Below, piece after piece: positions 16,266 to 25,558 of a DNA stretch of 64,000 bases. Position 1 is the stretch's first letter. Each line of letters starts with the position of its first letter. The translations under genes were made by a program, and so were the position numbers. The notes under the pieces are model-generated. The model did no database searches. It saw only the letters and a list, made by a program, of their open reading frames with translations, and was not told where the DNA came from. The DNA is from Psychromonas sp. SA13A. GTDB lineage: Bacteria; Pseudomonadota; Gammaproteobacteria; Enterobacterales; Psychromonadaceae. The stretch is taken from contig NZ_WTKU01000021.1 of assembly GCF_011378715.1 (NCBI RefSeq), positions 1 through 64,000 of the forward strand, read 5' to 3'.

Positions 16266-17738
16266 ATGATTGATTTTAGTCGACTGGTCTATGTCGATCT
16301 TGAAACTACAGGCGGTAAGCCAACCCGAGATAGTATTACCGAGATTGCCATCGTACAAACCCTAGATGGGTTGGTAACAGATAAGTGGCAATCGCTGGTG
16401 AGCCCTGATACTTATATTCCGTTGATGATTCAAAAACTGACCGGTATTACGCCGGAAATGGTTGCCGATGCACCGACTATAGATGAGCTGATTCCGACCA
16501 TTATTAAGATGTTTGAGGGACATGTTGTTGTCGCGCATAATGCCCGATTTGACGTGAGCTTTTTACGCAATGCCTTCAAACAATATGGGGTTGAATTTAA
16601 GTACCCAATAGTCTGCACTGTTAAGCTCTCTCGGAAAATGTACCCTCAATTTAAAGTACATAACCTTGATAGTATTATTAAGCGATTTGGCTTAACTTGT
16701 GAGGCTCGACATAGAGCAATGGGGGATGCAGAGGCCCTTCCTCAGTTAGTGTCGCGTATGATAGATGATTTTAATGAGAAAAACGTATTCGCTGCGATGC
16801 AATTACAGCAAAAACTATCTAGCATTCCACCTCATTTAAACCCTAAACTATTCGATAAGATGCCAAACGAACCTGGGGTTTATTTATTCTACGGTGAAGG
16901 TGGTGACTTATTATACGTAGGTAAAAGTGTAAAAATTAGAGCCCGTGTTATTTCTCACTTCTCTAGTGATCATCGCCATGATCGAGAAATGCGCATGGCG
17001 CAACAAGTGCATAATATTGAATGGATTGTCACTGCTGGTGAGTTTAGCGCGTTGATTTTAGAGTCAGAATTAGTGAAGTCGCGTTCGCCTTTATTTAACA
17101 GACTGCTACGTAAACAAAAAACCTTGTTTACTCTGTATTGGGAAAATGATTTAAAGGATAATGTTTCAGCCCCCAAGATTATTGATATAAACAGCCTAAG
17201 CACTGAGTCAAAAAAAGCATCATTGAAAAATACCTATGGACTTTATAAAGGGCGAAGAGGAGCAAATGAGTCACTGCGTAAATTGAAAGACGAACATAAT
17301 TTATGCGCGATTCAACTGGGTTTAGAGAAAGGCAAAGGGCCTTGTTTTGCCTACCAACTTAAAAAATGTAAAGGGGTCTGTTGCGGTAAAGAAAATCCAT
17401 TGATTTATCAAATGCGGATGCAGCAGGCCTTAGCACCAATCAAAATTAAAGGTTGGCCATATCGAGGTGCTATTGGCATAAAAGAATACAATGAAGAAAG
17501 CGATATAAGTTGTATTCATATTATTTCACATTGGCTGTATTTAGGTAATGTTAGTAATGAAAGTGAGTTGGCAGGTTTTGATTTTAATACGATGGTTAAA
17601 CTCGATACCGATTTTTATAAAATATGTATCTCTCAACTGCAAAAAAATCATACGCTTATCACCTTAGAAAATATTGATAATACTCTTGATAGTGATAGTG
17701 ATAGTGATAGTGCTATTGCGAATGCTATTAAGAATTAA
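16266..17738 (+). CDS. Exonuclease (DnaQ-like) fused to GIY-YIG nuclease (Cho/UvrC-like)
   Basis: A DNA-repair-type nuclease of 490 aa. Residues about 5-170 form a DEDDh 3'-5' exonuclease: DLETTGGKP, HNARFDVSF and HRAMGDAEAL. Residues about 195-280 form a UvrC/Cho-type GIY-YIG domain: PGVYLFYGEGGDLLYVGKS with the distal glutamate in ALILESELVK. A cysteine-bearing stretch (GKGPCFAYQLKKCKGVCCG) follows, as in Cho-like proteins. It probably incises or trims damaged DNA; the exact substrate is unknown. ATG 16266 lies 11 nt after AAAGG and is preferred to GTG 16254. The C-terminus ends in a DSDSDSDS run encoded by a GATAGT microsatellite. Confidence 0.88.
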   Translation: MIDFSRLVYVDLETTGGKPTRDSITEIAIVQTLDGLVTDKWQSLVSPDTYIPLMIQKLTGITPEMVADAPTIDELIPTIIKMFEGHVVVAHNARFDVSFLRNAFKQYGVEFKYPIVCTVKLSRKMYPQFKVHNLDSIIKRFGLTCEARHRAMGDAEALPQLVSRMIDDFNEKNVFAAMQLQQKLSSIPPHLNPKLFDKMPNEPGVYLFYGEGGDLLYVGKSVKIRARVISHFSSDHRHDREMRMAQQVHNIEWIVTAGEFSALILESELVKSRSPLFNRLLRKQKTLFTLYWENDLKDNVSAPKIIDINSLSTESKKASLKNTYGLYKGRRGANESLRKLKDEHNLCAIQLGLEKGKGPCFAYQLKKCKGVCCGKENPLIYQMRMQQALAPIKIKGWPYRGAIGIKEYNEESDISCIHIISHWLYLGNVSNESELAGFDFNTMVKLDTDFYKICISQLQKNHTLITLENIDNTLDSDSDSDSAIANAIKN

Positions 17739-18156
17739 GTCCGATTAAGTAATATTGATGAAAAAGCACAAGTTTACATTAACCATATTTGCTATGTCGT
17801 TTAGTGTTGCAAAGCATCTTATGACCTGTGGTTAATATTTTAGATTAAACAATCTAGGCATAAAGTAAGTAGGAGGACCTCAATCATTTAAAATTCTATA
17901 AAAATTGCTTTTGCCTTGCATTTTATACTTCTACAATATTTTTAGAACACTTTCTGATTTATGTTTTATTAAATGACTCACTTTTTGATGATTATTTGGC
18001 TGTCAAAGTTCAAGGATGTTTAACACTTCATTTTTTGTGGATGTCAACGCAAAGGCCGTTAAGGCGTTTTGGGGTGTAAGTGAGTTGCTGATCTTTACTT
18101 TCTCTGTTGTTCAGAGAAAGTAAAGTCGCTGACAAGGCGAAAACGATTCTTCTCGA
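17739..18156. other. Intergenic stretch between convergent genes
   Basis: No gene is supported. It holds one strong hairpin (18093-18125) and otherwise AT-rich sequence. Confidence 0.55.
18093..18125. terminator. 14-bp perfect hairpin between convergent genes
   Basis: ctttactttctctg (18093-18106) pairs perfectly with cagagaaagtaaag (18112-18125) across ttgtt. No T tract follows on either strand, so it may act as a transcript-end stabiliser or a weak terminator for dgt. Confidence 0.5.
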
Positions 18157-19590
18157 TTAAAAAGCATGTTCGCCAATCATTGGAGCGGTTTGATTGCTAC
18201 TAAACAAGCTGGCATGTAAACGCAGCGCATGGTTATCCGTTAAGCTAGATATATAATCTGCGATAACTCGTTGTTCACGTGATGTATCGCCATCTTGAGC
18301 TTTCCATAGTTGTTTTGCTCGTTCAGGTAAAAAGCGTAACGGTCCTGCCTTAAATGCTTCAAATAGTTCCATCACAATTTGCTGACCACGATATTCTAAT
18401 ATTTGTAAATCCGGACTTTTAATCACATAGTTTAAAACAAAGCCTTTTAGTATCTCTAATGCTTTAAACATCGCTGGATCTAAGTAGGCGTTGTAGGCTA
18501 ATAAGGGCTCGATAAATTGTTTATTAACACGTTGAATACTGATCGATGTGATCAAAGCATTAACTAAAGCACCAATCGCATCTTTACGTTTGAAATGTTG
18601 CAATGAAAATAGATTATCAGTGATCTCTTGCAGGTTATCGCGCAAACAAAAATCTTCGATGGAGGATAACTGGTTGAGTACCTTTTCTTGCCATAATGGT
18701 TTATTAATAATGCCCATTGCAATTGCATCTTCAAGGTCATGTACGCCATAGGCAATATCATCTGCAATTTCCATTATTGAACAATCTAATGATTTGTACT
18801 TAGATTTATGGTGCTGTTTTGAATCATTAACAGGTGTTCTTTTACTACCAAATAAAAGTCGATCACTATTGCATAAAGGTGCAAGAACAGACTCTAATAG
18901 TGCTTTATCGTGGTCATAAATACCTTTAGCTGGCATCCATTCTTCGGTTTTTAATTGGCGAAAGTTACGGCTATTATCCACTGGATAGGAGGTGCTAATT
19001 TCGCTCAAGCAAACGGGATACTTTAATAAACCTAACAAACTACGACGCGTCAAATTCATGCCGTTATGCTCAGTGTATTGTTCAAGTTGAGTTAATATTC
19101 TAAAGGTTTGACCGTTACCTTCAAACCCACCGTGTTTAATCATCATATAATTAAGTGCGGTTTCTCCGCCATGACCGAATGGTGGGTGCCCAATATCATG
19201 GCTTAAGCATATAGTTTCGATTAAGTTATTGCCGGGTAAAATATCTTCAAACTGTGGTTGAATAATTTTTAAATTAGCAACAATACCAGTGCCTATTTGT
19301 GCGACTTCTAAGGAGTGTGTTAAGCGAGTACGATAAAAATCACTGAGACCATTATTATGAATTTGAGTTTTAGATTGTAAACGACGAAAAGCAGCAGAAT
19401 GTAGCACACGCGCTTTATCTCGTTGAAAGGGAGTGCGTTGGTCTAAACGTCTTTTTTTATTGGGTTCTTCAATTAAGCGTTCAAGCCATTGCTCAGAAAC
19501 GCAAAGCGGTGAAGTTAACTGATGACTGTTAGCATCAACTTTATTTGAAATAGTATTTTTATCTATAGCGGTATTTTTTTCTAAACTCAT
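18157..19590 (-). CDS. dgt: dGTP triphosphohydrolase (dGTPase, HD superfamily)
   Basis: It hydrolyses dGTP to deoxyguanosine and tripolyphosphate and so limits dNTP pools. HD-domain residues are visible: RTRLTHSLEVAQIG, then CLSHDIGHPPFGHGGE and, further on, EIADDIAYGVHDLEDA. The N-terminal RTPFQRDKARVLHSAAFRRL block is the standard dGTPase opening. Length is 477 aa. ATG 19590 (MSLEKN) follows GGTGG at good spacing and is preferred over GTG 19617. It is transcribed alone, converging with the exonuclease gene. The subgroup assignment (Dgt against other dNTPases) is by general similarity. Confidence 0.88.
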   Translation of the reverse strand: MSLEKNTAIDKNTISNKVDANSHQLTSPLCVSEQWLERLIEEPNKKRRLDQRTPFQRDKARVLHSAAFRRLQSKTQIHNNGLSDFYRTRLTHSLEVAQIGTGIVANLKIIQPQFEDILPGNNLIETICLSHDIGHPPFGHGGETALNYMMIKHGGFEGNGQTFRILTQLEQYTEHNGMNLTRRSLLGLLKYPVCLSEISTSYPVDNSRNFRQLKTEEWMPAKGIYDHDKALLESVLAPLCNSDRLLFGSKRTPVNDSKQHHKSKYKSLDCSIMEIADDIAYGVHDLEDAIAMGIINKPLWQEKVLNQLSSIEDFCLRDNLQEITDNLFSLQHFKRKDAIGALVNALITSISIQRVNKQFIEPLLAYNAYLDPAMFKALEILKGFVLNYVIKSPDLQILEYRGQQIVMELFEAFKAGPLRFLPERAKQLWKAQDGDTSREQRVIADYISSLTDNHALRLHASLFSSNQTAPMIGEHAF

Positions 19591-19710
19591 ATTTCCACCG
19601 TTGTTTGCTAAGTACACAAAAAGTGTAACGTGTTTTTATGCTGAAAAATACCACTAAGTTATTGTAACAAGTGGTTGTAACAGAAAATATAAAGGCGCTA
19701 GAAAGGATCA

Positions 19711-19762
19711 AGGTCAAATATTATAGTCAAATTATATAGTCAAATAATATAGTCAAATTATA
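19711..19762. repeat. AT-rich tandem repeat, unit about 13-14 bp
   Basis: The unit tatagtcaaattata recurs three times with small changes upstream of dgt. No function is evident. Confidence 0.6.
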
Positions 19763-19894
19763 TCGTTCAATACCATTGAGTAAGGACAGCGGGAAAGCTG
19801 AAAGTAGCTAAGCATTTATCTGGATAACAGATGTCGCTAATAAACAGTCAATATATTTTTTAGATGTAGAAAGTGGTTATTAAAAAATAATATA

Positions 19895-19932
19895 TAAAAA
19901 GAGCAACAGAAAGCTTTCTGCTGCTCTTTTTA
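19895..19932 (-). terminator. Strong terminator after yceI
   Basis: agagcaacagaaag (19900-19913) pairs with ctttctgctgctct (19914-19927) with one mismatch, flanked by A and T runs. It lies 33 bp past the yceI stop on the minus strand. Confidence 0.8.
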
Positions 19933-19964
19933 TTAACTTATTAAGATTTGAATCTATTGTTATA

Positions 19965-20528
19965 TTACTGACGAATACCTTCTAAAACGATATCCAAATC
20001 AACGTAAGTTGATGCACCTTGTACATTCATACCAAAATCAGTTAATTCTAAGCGTGTTGTTCCTTCTAAACCCGTACGGTAATTGCCCCATGGGTCGTCG
20101 CCTTGCCCGATCACTTTAGCATCAACAACAACCGGTTTAGTCACTCCATGGAAAGTCATATCTCCAGTAATTGTTAAACCGCCATCAGCTGTTTCAGCAA
20201 CGCTTGTACTAACAAATTTTGCCGTAGAGAATTTACCCGCGTTAATGTAGTCATCACTTTTAAGATGCTTATCACGCTCTGCATGGTTTGTATCTAAGCT
20301 AGTTGTATCAAGGTTAATAGAGACTTTAGACGCAGCTACATTTTTGTCATCGTAGCTGAACTGTCCTTCAAATTTATTAAAGCGTCCTTGAATAAAGCTG
20401 TAACCTAAATGACTAACTTTAAAGTTAACGAAAGCATGGGTTGTATCTACTTTATAATCTGCTGCGATTGCGCTCATTGGTAAAGCTATTGCTGCGCTTA
20501 AAGCTGACGCGATGAGTACTTTTTTCAT
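19965..20528 (-). CDS. yceI: YceI-family periplasmic lipocalin-like protein
   Basis: A 187-aa exported protein. The N-terminus is a classical signal peptide (MKKVLIASALSAAIALPMSA, cleavage after AIA near residue 22). The mature part has the YceI pattern: YKVDTTHAFVNFKVSHLGYS, then DLDTTSLDTNHAERDKHLK-like strand pairs and MTFHGVTKPV. The family folds as an isoprenoid-binding lipocalin-like barrel in the periplasm. It follows the cytochrome b561 gene by 49 bp, a very common pairing that suggests a role linked to quinone or electron transfer (inference). Confidence 0.92.
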   Translation of the reverse strand: MKKVLIASALSAAIALPMSAIAADYKVDTTHAFVNFKVSHLGYSFIQGRFNKFEGQFSYDDKNVAASKVSINLDTTSLDTNHAERDKHLKSDDYINAGKFSTAKFVSTSVAETADGGLTITGDMTFHGVTKPVVVDAKVIGQGDDPWGNYRTGLEGTTRLELTDFGMNVQGASTYVDLDIVLEGIRQ

Positions 20529-20577
20529 GGTGTTTTCCTTGTTGAGTAAATTTAACGTAGAACTGGGTTTGAAATAA

Positions 20578-21105
20578 CTAAAGCATTTTTTTCAGTGTAT
20601 TATCTTTATCAATGAAATGGTGTTTCAAAGCAGCAAGCGCATGTAAGCCTGATAAACCGATTAATATATAAGCTGCATATTCATGGACTTGCCCTGCAAG
20701 ATCTTCTTGGTTTTCAATAAATGAGCCTAATCCAGGCACTTCGAACCAATTAAAGACGGCGATACCACGCCCATCTGCTGTAGATATTAAATAGCCAGAT
20801 AAAAACATGGTGAATAACAATATGTATATCAAATAATGTGCGTAGGTTGCGGCTTTTTTTTCAAAAGCTGAACCTTCAATTTTAGGTGCATTTGATATTA
20901 ACTTCCATATCAATCGTCCTAAGGTGATCACCACAAAGCATAAACCAAATGATTTATGCCAATGTGGTGCCTTTTGATACCATTCACTATAATAGCTAAG
21001 GTCTACCATCCAGTAACCTGCTGCAAATAATCCAATGACCATAATGGCTGAAAACCAATGTAATAGCTTGGCTAGTTTATTATATGTTGTGAGTGAGTTG
21101 CTCAT
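20578..21105 (-). CDS. Cytochrome b561-family membrane protein
   Basis: A 175-aa inner-membrane dihaem b-type cytochrome with four transmembrane helices. Conserved histidines are visible as LLHWFSAIM near residue 16, HWHKSFG near 50, and HEYAAYILIGLSGLHALAALKHHF near 140-165. It probably moves electrons between quinone and a periplasmic partner. It is the first gene of an operon with yceI. The nearest gene upstream is a GST in the same direction, 230 bp away. Confidence 0.9.
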   Translation of the reverse strand: MSNSLTTYNKLAKLLHWFSAIMVIGLFAAGYWMVDLSYYSEWYQKAPHWHKSFGLCFVVITLGRLIWKLISNAPKIEGSAFEKKAATYAHYLIYILLFTMFLSGYLISTADGRGIAVFNWFEVPGLGSFIENQEDLAGQVHEYAAYILIGLSGLHALAALKHHFIDKDNTLKKML

Positions 21106-21335
21106 TTTAAAACCTTGTCCATAAAATCAATCATTGAGAGTAGTTAACCTTGGGTTAAAAAAACGTTAAGAAGAATACTATCACCACTAATCGTTTACTT
21201 TTCTTATTACTAAAGAACGGATTGTGGACTTATAAATTTCACAAATAAAACAATAAGTTATTTTAAACTGTGTGGTGTTTTGTTCGCGACACAAAATTTG
21301 TGATACTTAAGCGTTCAAATTAAGTTAAATAATGG

Positions 21336-21968
21336 TTAAGGAAATTCAACTGCTTTACCTGAATCTAACCACGTCGGGTATTTTTTCATGCAAGCATTAA
21401 ATAAATCGCTACCCATTAAACCTGCTAACCATTGTTTGACTTGAGGATACGGACTTTGTTCAAACCAAGTTTTATCAACGCTGGCAAATTGTCTAATAAA
21501 AGGAAAAATAGCTATATCGGCAAGCGTGATATGTTCGGCAAAAAGGTAAGGTTGATGATTTAATCGTAGCTCTAACTCCATTATAAAATCTTCAGCTTGC
21601 TCACGATAATAAGCTTCACTTTGTTCTGGATGTCTATCGGCATATTTATATTTATCTAACCATGGTTTAAATTCATAATCGTTGCTATCGATTAAAGTTA
21701 GCATCTGCGGTAATTGATCCGTTAACCAACGTTCAGGATCATGCTTAGAGAGTGCCCAGACCATTATCTCCAAACTTTCAATCAACACCTGATTTTGATC
21801 AATCTGTAACACAGGAATTGTTTTATTTGGAGAAATAGCCAGTAGAGCTGGTGGCTTATGTTTTAATACGATTTCTCTTAATTGTACCTTTTGCTCACTA
21901 ATCGCAATAGCTAACCTTGCGCGCATGGCATAAGGACAGCGACGAAATGAATATAAAATAGGGATCAT
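21336..21968 (-). CDS. Glutathione S-transferase family protein
   Basis: A 210-aa cytosolic GST. The thioredoxin-like N-terminal domain opens YSFRRCPYAMRARLAI, with a CPYA motif giving a catalytic cysteine as in omega-type or glutaredoxin-2-like GSTs, and NKTIPVLQ with its cis-proline. The helical C-terminal domain carries HITLADIAIFPFIRQ. It likely acts in glutathione-dependent reduction or dehalogenation; the substrate is unknown. ATG 21968 has AAGAGAG upstream and is chosen over the longer reading from 22007, which adds residues not seen in the family. Confidence 0.88.
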   Translation of the reverse strand: MIPILYSFRRCPYAMRARLAIAISEQKVQLREIVLKHKPPALLAISPNKTIPVLQIDQNQVLIESLEIMVWALSKHDPERWLTDQLPQMLTLIDSNDYEFKPWLDKYKYADRHPEQSEAYYREQAEDFIMELELRLNHQPYLFAEHITLADIAIFPFIRQFASVDKTWFEQSPYPQVKQWLAGLMGSDLFNACMKKYPTWLDSGKAVEFP

Positions 21969-22147
21969 AAGTGCTCTCTTCAAAAAAGTGATAATTGATT
22001 GTGGCAAATTACGATCAGAAGTGCATGTTAAATATTTCTGAAGTGGGGGGTAAGTTATTCATTAGTTTAACTATATATTTCCTCATTCAGCTAAAACTGC
22101 TCAATAGTGAATGAGAAAAGTTGGTACATTTTTTATTTTAGAAGCGG

Positions 22148-22783
22148 TTAATGTTGATGATGCTTGGCATCCGCCTGTTGTTTTTTCTCGCTATTAGCTT
22201 GTTGAATGATTTGCTTTGCTGAACTTAAAAATAAAGTCGCTAAAAATGCAGCAACGATTAAGTCTGGTAGCGCACTTTCTGTGACCCATACACCGGAGGC
22301 AGCCACTAATACTACTAAATTACCAATTGCATCGTTACGGCTGCATAACCAAACAGAGCGTATATTGGCATCTCCATCTTTATATTTCATGAGTAATAAA
22401 ACACTGACCACATTCGCGATAAAAGCGAGAATAGCGATGCTGCCCATAATGCTTGCATCGGGGGTTTCTATGAACCAAAATTTATACAATGTGGATGATA
22501 AAACCCATATTGCCATGGCTAATAAGCTAACGCCTTTTAACCATGCAACACGACTACGTAAAGATAATGATTTGCCGATCACCCATAAGCTAATACCGTA
22601 GGTTAGCGTATCACCTAGAAAATCCAAGGCATCAGCCTGTAGTGCTTGAGAGTTTGATTTTACTCCCGCAAACATTTCCACAAAAAACATGATTGCGTTA
22701 ATAAGGATCACAGCCACTAATATTCGTTTATAAGCGGGATCCATACCTGTAAAATCTGCCTTATGATTGCAACATCCTGCCAT
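22148..22783 (-). CDS. Cation diffusion facilitator (CDF)-type heavy-metal transporter
   Basis: A 211-aa membrane protein with six helices. The metal-site helices read ALQADALDFLGD (TM2) and WLCSRNDAIGN (TM5), aspartate-rich equivalents of the CDF zinc site. A CCNH cluster at residues 4-7 and a His-rich C-terminus (DAKHHQH) suggest metal handling. It lacks the usual cytoplasmic C-terminal domain. It is divergent from a MerR-type regulator and has a MerR-style promoter, so metal-induced efflux is likely; zinc, cadmium or lead are candidates. Confidence 0.85.
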   Translation of the reverse strand: MAGCCNHKADFTGMDPAYKRILVAVILINAIMFFVEMFAGVKSNSQALQADALDFLGDTLTYGISLWVIGKSLSLRSRVAWLKGVSLLAMAIWVLSSTLYKFWFIETPDASIMGSIAILAFIANVVSVLLLMKYKDGDANIRSVWLCSRNDAIGNLVVLVAASGVWVTESALPDLIVAAFLATLFLSSAKQIIQQANSEKKQQADAKHHQH

Positions 22784-22823
22784 AAAATAACCCTTTTAGA
22801 TTGTAAAATGATTTTATGAATTT

Positions 22824-22854
22824 AATATATAAGCTCTAGTAACTAGAGGTTCAA
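22824..22854 (-). promoter_or_regulatory. MerR-type promoter with 19-bp spacer and palindromic operator
   Basis: On the minus strand -35 TTGAAC (22854-22849) and -10 TATATT (22829-22824) are 19 bp apart, two more than standard. Between them lies the perfect dyad CTCTAGTTACTAGAG (22848-22834). This long spacer with internal dyad is the hallmark of promoters that MerR proteins activate by DNA untwisting. It faces the CDF transporter. Confidence 0.78.
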
Positions 22855-22892
22855 GCATTTTATTTAGTTATTTTAAAATATATAGGCATCTA

Positions 22893-23300
22893 ATGATTTA
22901 TACGATTGGACAATTAAGTAAAAAAACACAATGTAAAATACCCACCATTCGTTATTACGAAGAGATTGGGTTGTTAGATAAAGCAATGCGCAGTGCTGGT
23001 AATCAACGGCAATATACAAGTTCACAATGCCAACGATTACATTTTATTCGCCACAGCCGTGCATTAGGTTTTAGTCTCGACGAAATTAAACAATTGATCC
23101 ATTTGCAAGACTGTAAACGCCATGACCCTCACCAAGCACATCAAGTCGCGCAACATCACTTAACTGATGTGAGAAAAAGAATTGAGCAGTTAAAGGCGTT
23201 AGAGGAAGAGTTATTAACCATGATTGATAATTGTGCAGGTGAAGATGCTGAAGATTGTTTAGTTTTGAAAAGTTTAAACGATGTGCCTGAGAAAAACTGA
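22893..23300 (+). CDS. MerR-family metal-responsive regulator (CadR/PbrR/ZntR-like)
   Basis: A 135-aa activator. The N-terminal winged helix reads YTIGQLSKKTQCKIPTIRYY, with the wing GNQRQY; a long dimerisation helix follows. Metal-site cysteines are in LQDCKRHDP near residue 73 and in the C-terminal loop DNCAGEDAEDC, the spacing of CadR/PbrR-type sensors of divalent soft metals. It is divergent from the CDF gene and should bind the dyad at 22834-22848. Confidence 0.9.
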   Translation: MIYTIGQLSKKTQCKIPTIRYYEEIGLLDKAMRSAGNQRQYTSSQCQRLHFIRHSRALGFSLDEIKQLIHLQDCKRHDPHQAHQVAQHHLTDVRKRIEQLKALEEELLTMIDNCAGEDAEDCLVLKSLNDVPEKN

Positions 23301-23621
23301 GATTCAAATAATAAGTGATTAACTTAATCTTGTAATCAACAAAAGTGGTGAGTAATTTTTTATCGTGGAAATAATATGTGAAGTTACAAATTTGATGAAT
23401 AAGAAGGGGGCTAAATCGACTATATGAAGTAACTATGTCTTAGTACTTTATTCATCAATTTAAGAATCAATGCCGATTCTACTAATAATCTTCTCTTATG
23501 AGCGAGTCATATTACTAATTATTGATGAATAGCATAATTAATTATTTGCTAACAGGTTATTTAGACGATAAATTCATCTAGACTATAAACTCATTTAACT
23601 TACCCTATTTAGAGAATACCT
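23301..23621. other. Intergenic stretch, nothing recognised
   Basis: AT-rich sequence between the MerR gene and the thioesterase gene. No gene, repeat or clear hairpin is seen. Confidence 0.5.
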
Positions 23622-24098
23622 ATGAAAAAACCGCAACGCGATATTACCCTTCGATTTTTAGCTGAAACACAAGATGTTAACTTTGGAGGCAAAGTTCACG
23701 GTGGTGCTGTTATGAAATGGATCGATTTAGCAGCTTATGCCTGTGCGGCAGGGTGGAGTGGTCGTTATTGTGTTACGGCATACGCGGGTGGTATTCGTTT
23801 TGTTGCACCAATTCATGTTGGCAGCTTGGTAGAAGTACTTGCAAAGGTAATTTATACCGGTAAGTCATCGATGCACATTGCCTTAGAAGTGAATGCTTGT
23901 GATCCAAAATCTCTCAACAAACGAACAACTACACATTGTATTGTGATCATGGTTGCTGTTGATCAGAATGGTCAATCAGAGCAAGTACCACAATGGATAC
24001 CAGAAACAGAAGCTGATATTAAGCAGCATGATACAGCCATGAAACTAATGGATATGCGTAAGCAAATTGGTGAAGAAATGGAAATATTTGTTGATTAA
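23622..24098 (+). CDS. Acyl-CoA thioesterase, hotdog fold (YciA/acyl-CoA hydrolase type)
   Basis: It hydrolyses acyl-CoA to free acid and CoA. The 158-aa chain has the hotdog helix motif FGGKVHGGAVMKWIDLAAY at residues about 20-40, followed by VTAYAGGIRFVAPIHVGSLV, which matches cytosolic acyl-CoA hydrolases. The substrate chain length cannot be told. It stands alone. Confidence 0.88.
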   Translation: MKKPQRDITLRFLAETQDVNFGGKVHGGAVMKWIDLAAYACAAGWSGRYCVTAYAGGIRFVAPIHVGSLVEVLAKVIYTGKSSMHIALEVNACDPKSLNKRTTTHCIVIMVAVDQNGQSEQVPQWIPETEADIKQHDTAMKLMDMRKQIGEEMEIFVD

Positions 24099-24282
24099 TT
24101 AATTGCTTTGAAAATTAGTGAGCCAATTAAAATTATTAGGTTAAATTTAGTTGGCTGATTACTTATTGGAAGCTTTGGTTATACAAAGATTAATAATCAC
24201 TGCCTGTTTAATCATCGATAAATGAGCCTAGATTCAATAAATATGGTTGGTAATCTGAACTATAAAATGATGAGTATAAAAA

Positions 24283-24606
24283 ATGAAATTAGTATTCAGT
24301 AATGAAAACCACTTTATTGTAAATAACGTAAAAAACTTAATTGAAGCTCAATCGATCCAAGTATTTATCAAAAATGAATTTGCACAGGGTGCCTTAGGTG
24401 AGACTGCCGCATTCGATTGTTGGCCTGAAGTTTGGGTGTTTGATGATGCTGATTTTGAACAAGCAGAAGCTATTGCCAATGAATCACAGTCTGAAAAATC
24501 AGGAGCCGATTGGGTTTGTAAAAATTGTAATGAAACCAATGCATCTTCTTTTGATATTTGTTGGCGTTGTCAATGTGATAAAGCCACTAACGTAAATGAT
24601 CAGTAA
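24283..24606 (+). CDS. DUF2007-type protein with C-terminal RanBP2-like zinc finger
   Basis: A 107-aa protein. Residues 1-70 resemble the DUF2007 (putative signal-transducing) fold, with NEFAQGALGETAAFDCWPEV. The C-terminus, WVCKNCNETNASSFDICWRC, is a four-cysteine zinc ribbon of the RanBP2 style (WxCxxC-N-FDxCWxC). The function is unknown. It stands alone between the thioesterase and an acetyltransferase. Confidence 0.72.
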   Translation: MKLVFSNENHFIVNNVKNLIEAQSIQVFIKNEFAQGALGETAAFDCWPEVWVFDDADFEQAEAIANESQSEKSGADWVCKNCNETNASSFDICWRCQCDKATNVNDQ

Positions 24607-24733
24607 GTTTCATTTTACAAGTAACTATTTTACAAGTGATTATTTTATAAAGTATCGGCTTTGAAAGTAATGACTCCGCTAGTAACTAGTCTTTAAGTAA
24701 CTTATTCACAAATAACTATTTCGAAAAATTAAG

Positions 24734-25156
24734 ATGGCAAATATATTCAATCCTCAAGTTATCAAGTTAAGCTGGCAACAAACAATCCCTGTTCGACATC
24801 AGGTGCTATGGCCTAACGAATCACCTGAATTCTGTCAGGTAGAAGGTGATGCAGAAGCATTACATTTTGGCGTGATATTAAATGAGCAGATAATTTGTGT
24901 AGCTTCACTTTACCTTGAAAAAAATAGAGCGAGATTGAGGAAGTTTGCAACGCTTGAATCTTATCAAGGAAGGGGGATCGGTTCATTAATGTTAAATCAC
25001 CTGATTGAATCATTAAAAATGGTGGATATAAACTATTTATGGTTTGACGCAAGAGCCTCTGCATTACCATTTTATCAGCGCTTTGGTTGTACCCAAAGTG
25101 GTGATGTATTCTTTAAAAAAACCGTACCCTATTATAAAATGCACATTGATCTTTAA
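24734..25156 (+). CDS. GNAT-family N-acetyltransferase
   Basis: A 140-aa acyltransferase that uses acetyl-CoA. Motif A is clear: RKFATLESYQGRGIGSLMLN (residues about 75-95), with the pyrophosphate loop QGRGIG. Motif B includes LWFDARASALPFYQRFGC. The acceptor is unknown. Length is usual for single-domain GNATs. Confidence 0.85.
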   Translation: MANIFNPQVIKLSWQQTIPVRHQVLWPNESPEFCQVEGDAEALHFGVILNEQIICVASLYLEKNRARLRKFATLESYQGRGIGSLMLNHLIESLKMVDINYLWFDARASALPFYQRFGCTQSGDVFFKKTVPYYKMHIDL

Positions 25157-25558
25157 AGTATTTTTTCCCGTCGCTTATAAATGTTAACGCACATATCAGG
25201 TGCAATTAAGCTTAATTATCGCTGGTTTTAATGCTTAGTGGGTAATTGGTTGGTAGGTTATAAGGTTATAAGGTTATAAGTTTATAAGTTATTAGTTAGC
25301 GGGTAATAGAGGGCTTACCTATTTCACTTATATAAGTTCCAAACTTTATATATTCCAGCTTTAATTGGCCTATTACTTACTCTCTAATATTAACTTTATA
25401 ATGCAAAATCGATTTAAATAAGTTGAATATTTGACTTCAGTGCTCAATGAAACTATTGATCAAATTATCTGTAGATCAAAGTATACGAAGTTATCAACTT
25501 GCAGCTGGTCTGAAATTGCAAGTTGATATAATAAAGGAATAGCTAAATCTTATAGAAG
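25157..25558. other. Intergenic stretch with a tandem repeat
   Basis: No gene is supported. It contains the 8-bp tandem repeat at 25255-25294. Confidence 0.5.
25255..25294. repeat. 8-bp tandem repeat (aggttata), about five units
   Basis: Three exact aggttata units are followed by agtttata and agttatta. It is non-coding and a possible slippage hotspot. Confidence 0.75.

Noticed and set aside
17758-17835. 25-codon ORF starting MKKHKFTLTIFAMSF, resembling a signal peptide
   Set aside because: No ribosome site, no continuation in any frame and no second copy. It is more likely a chance ORF in AT-rich sequence.
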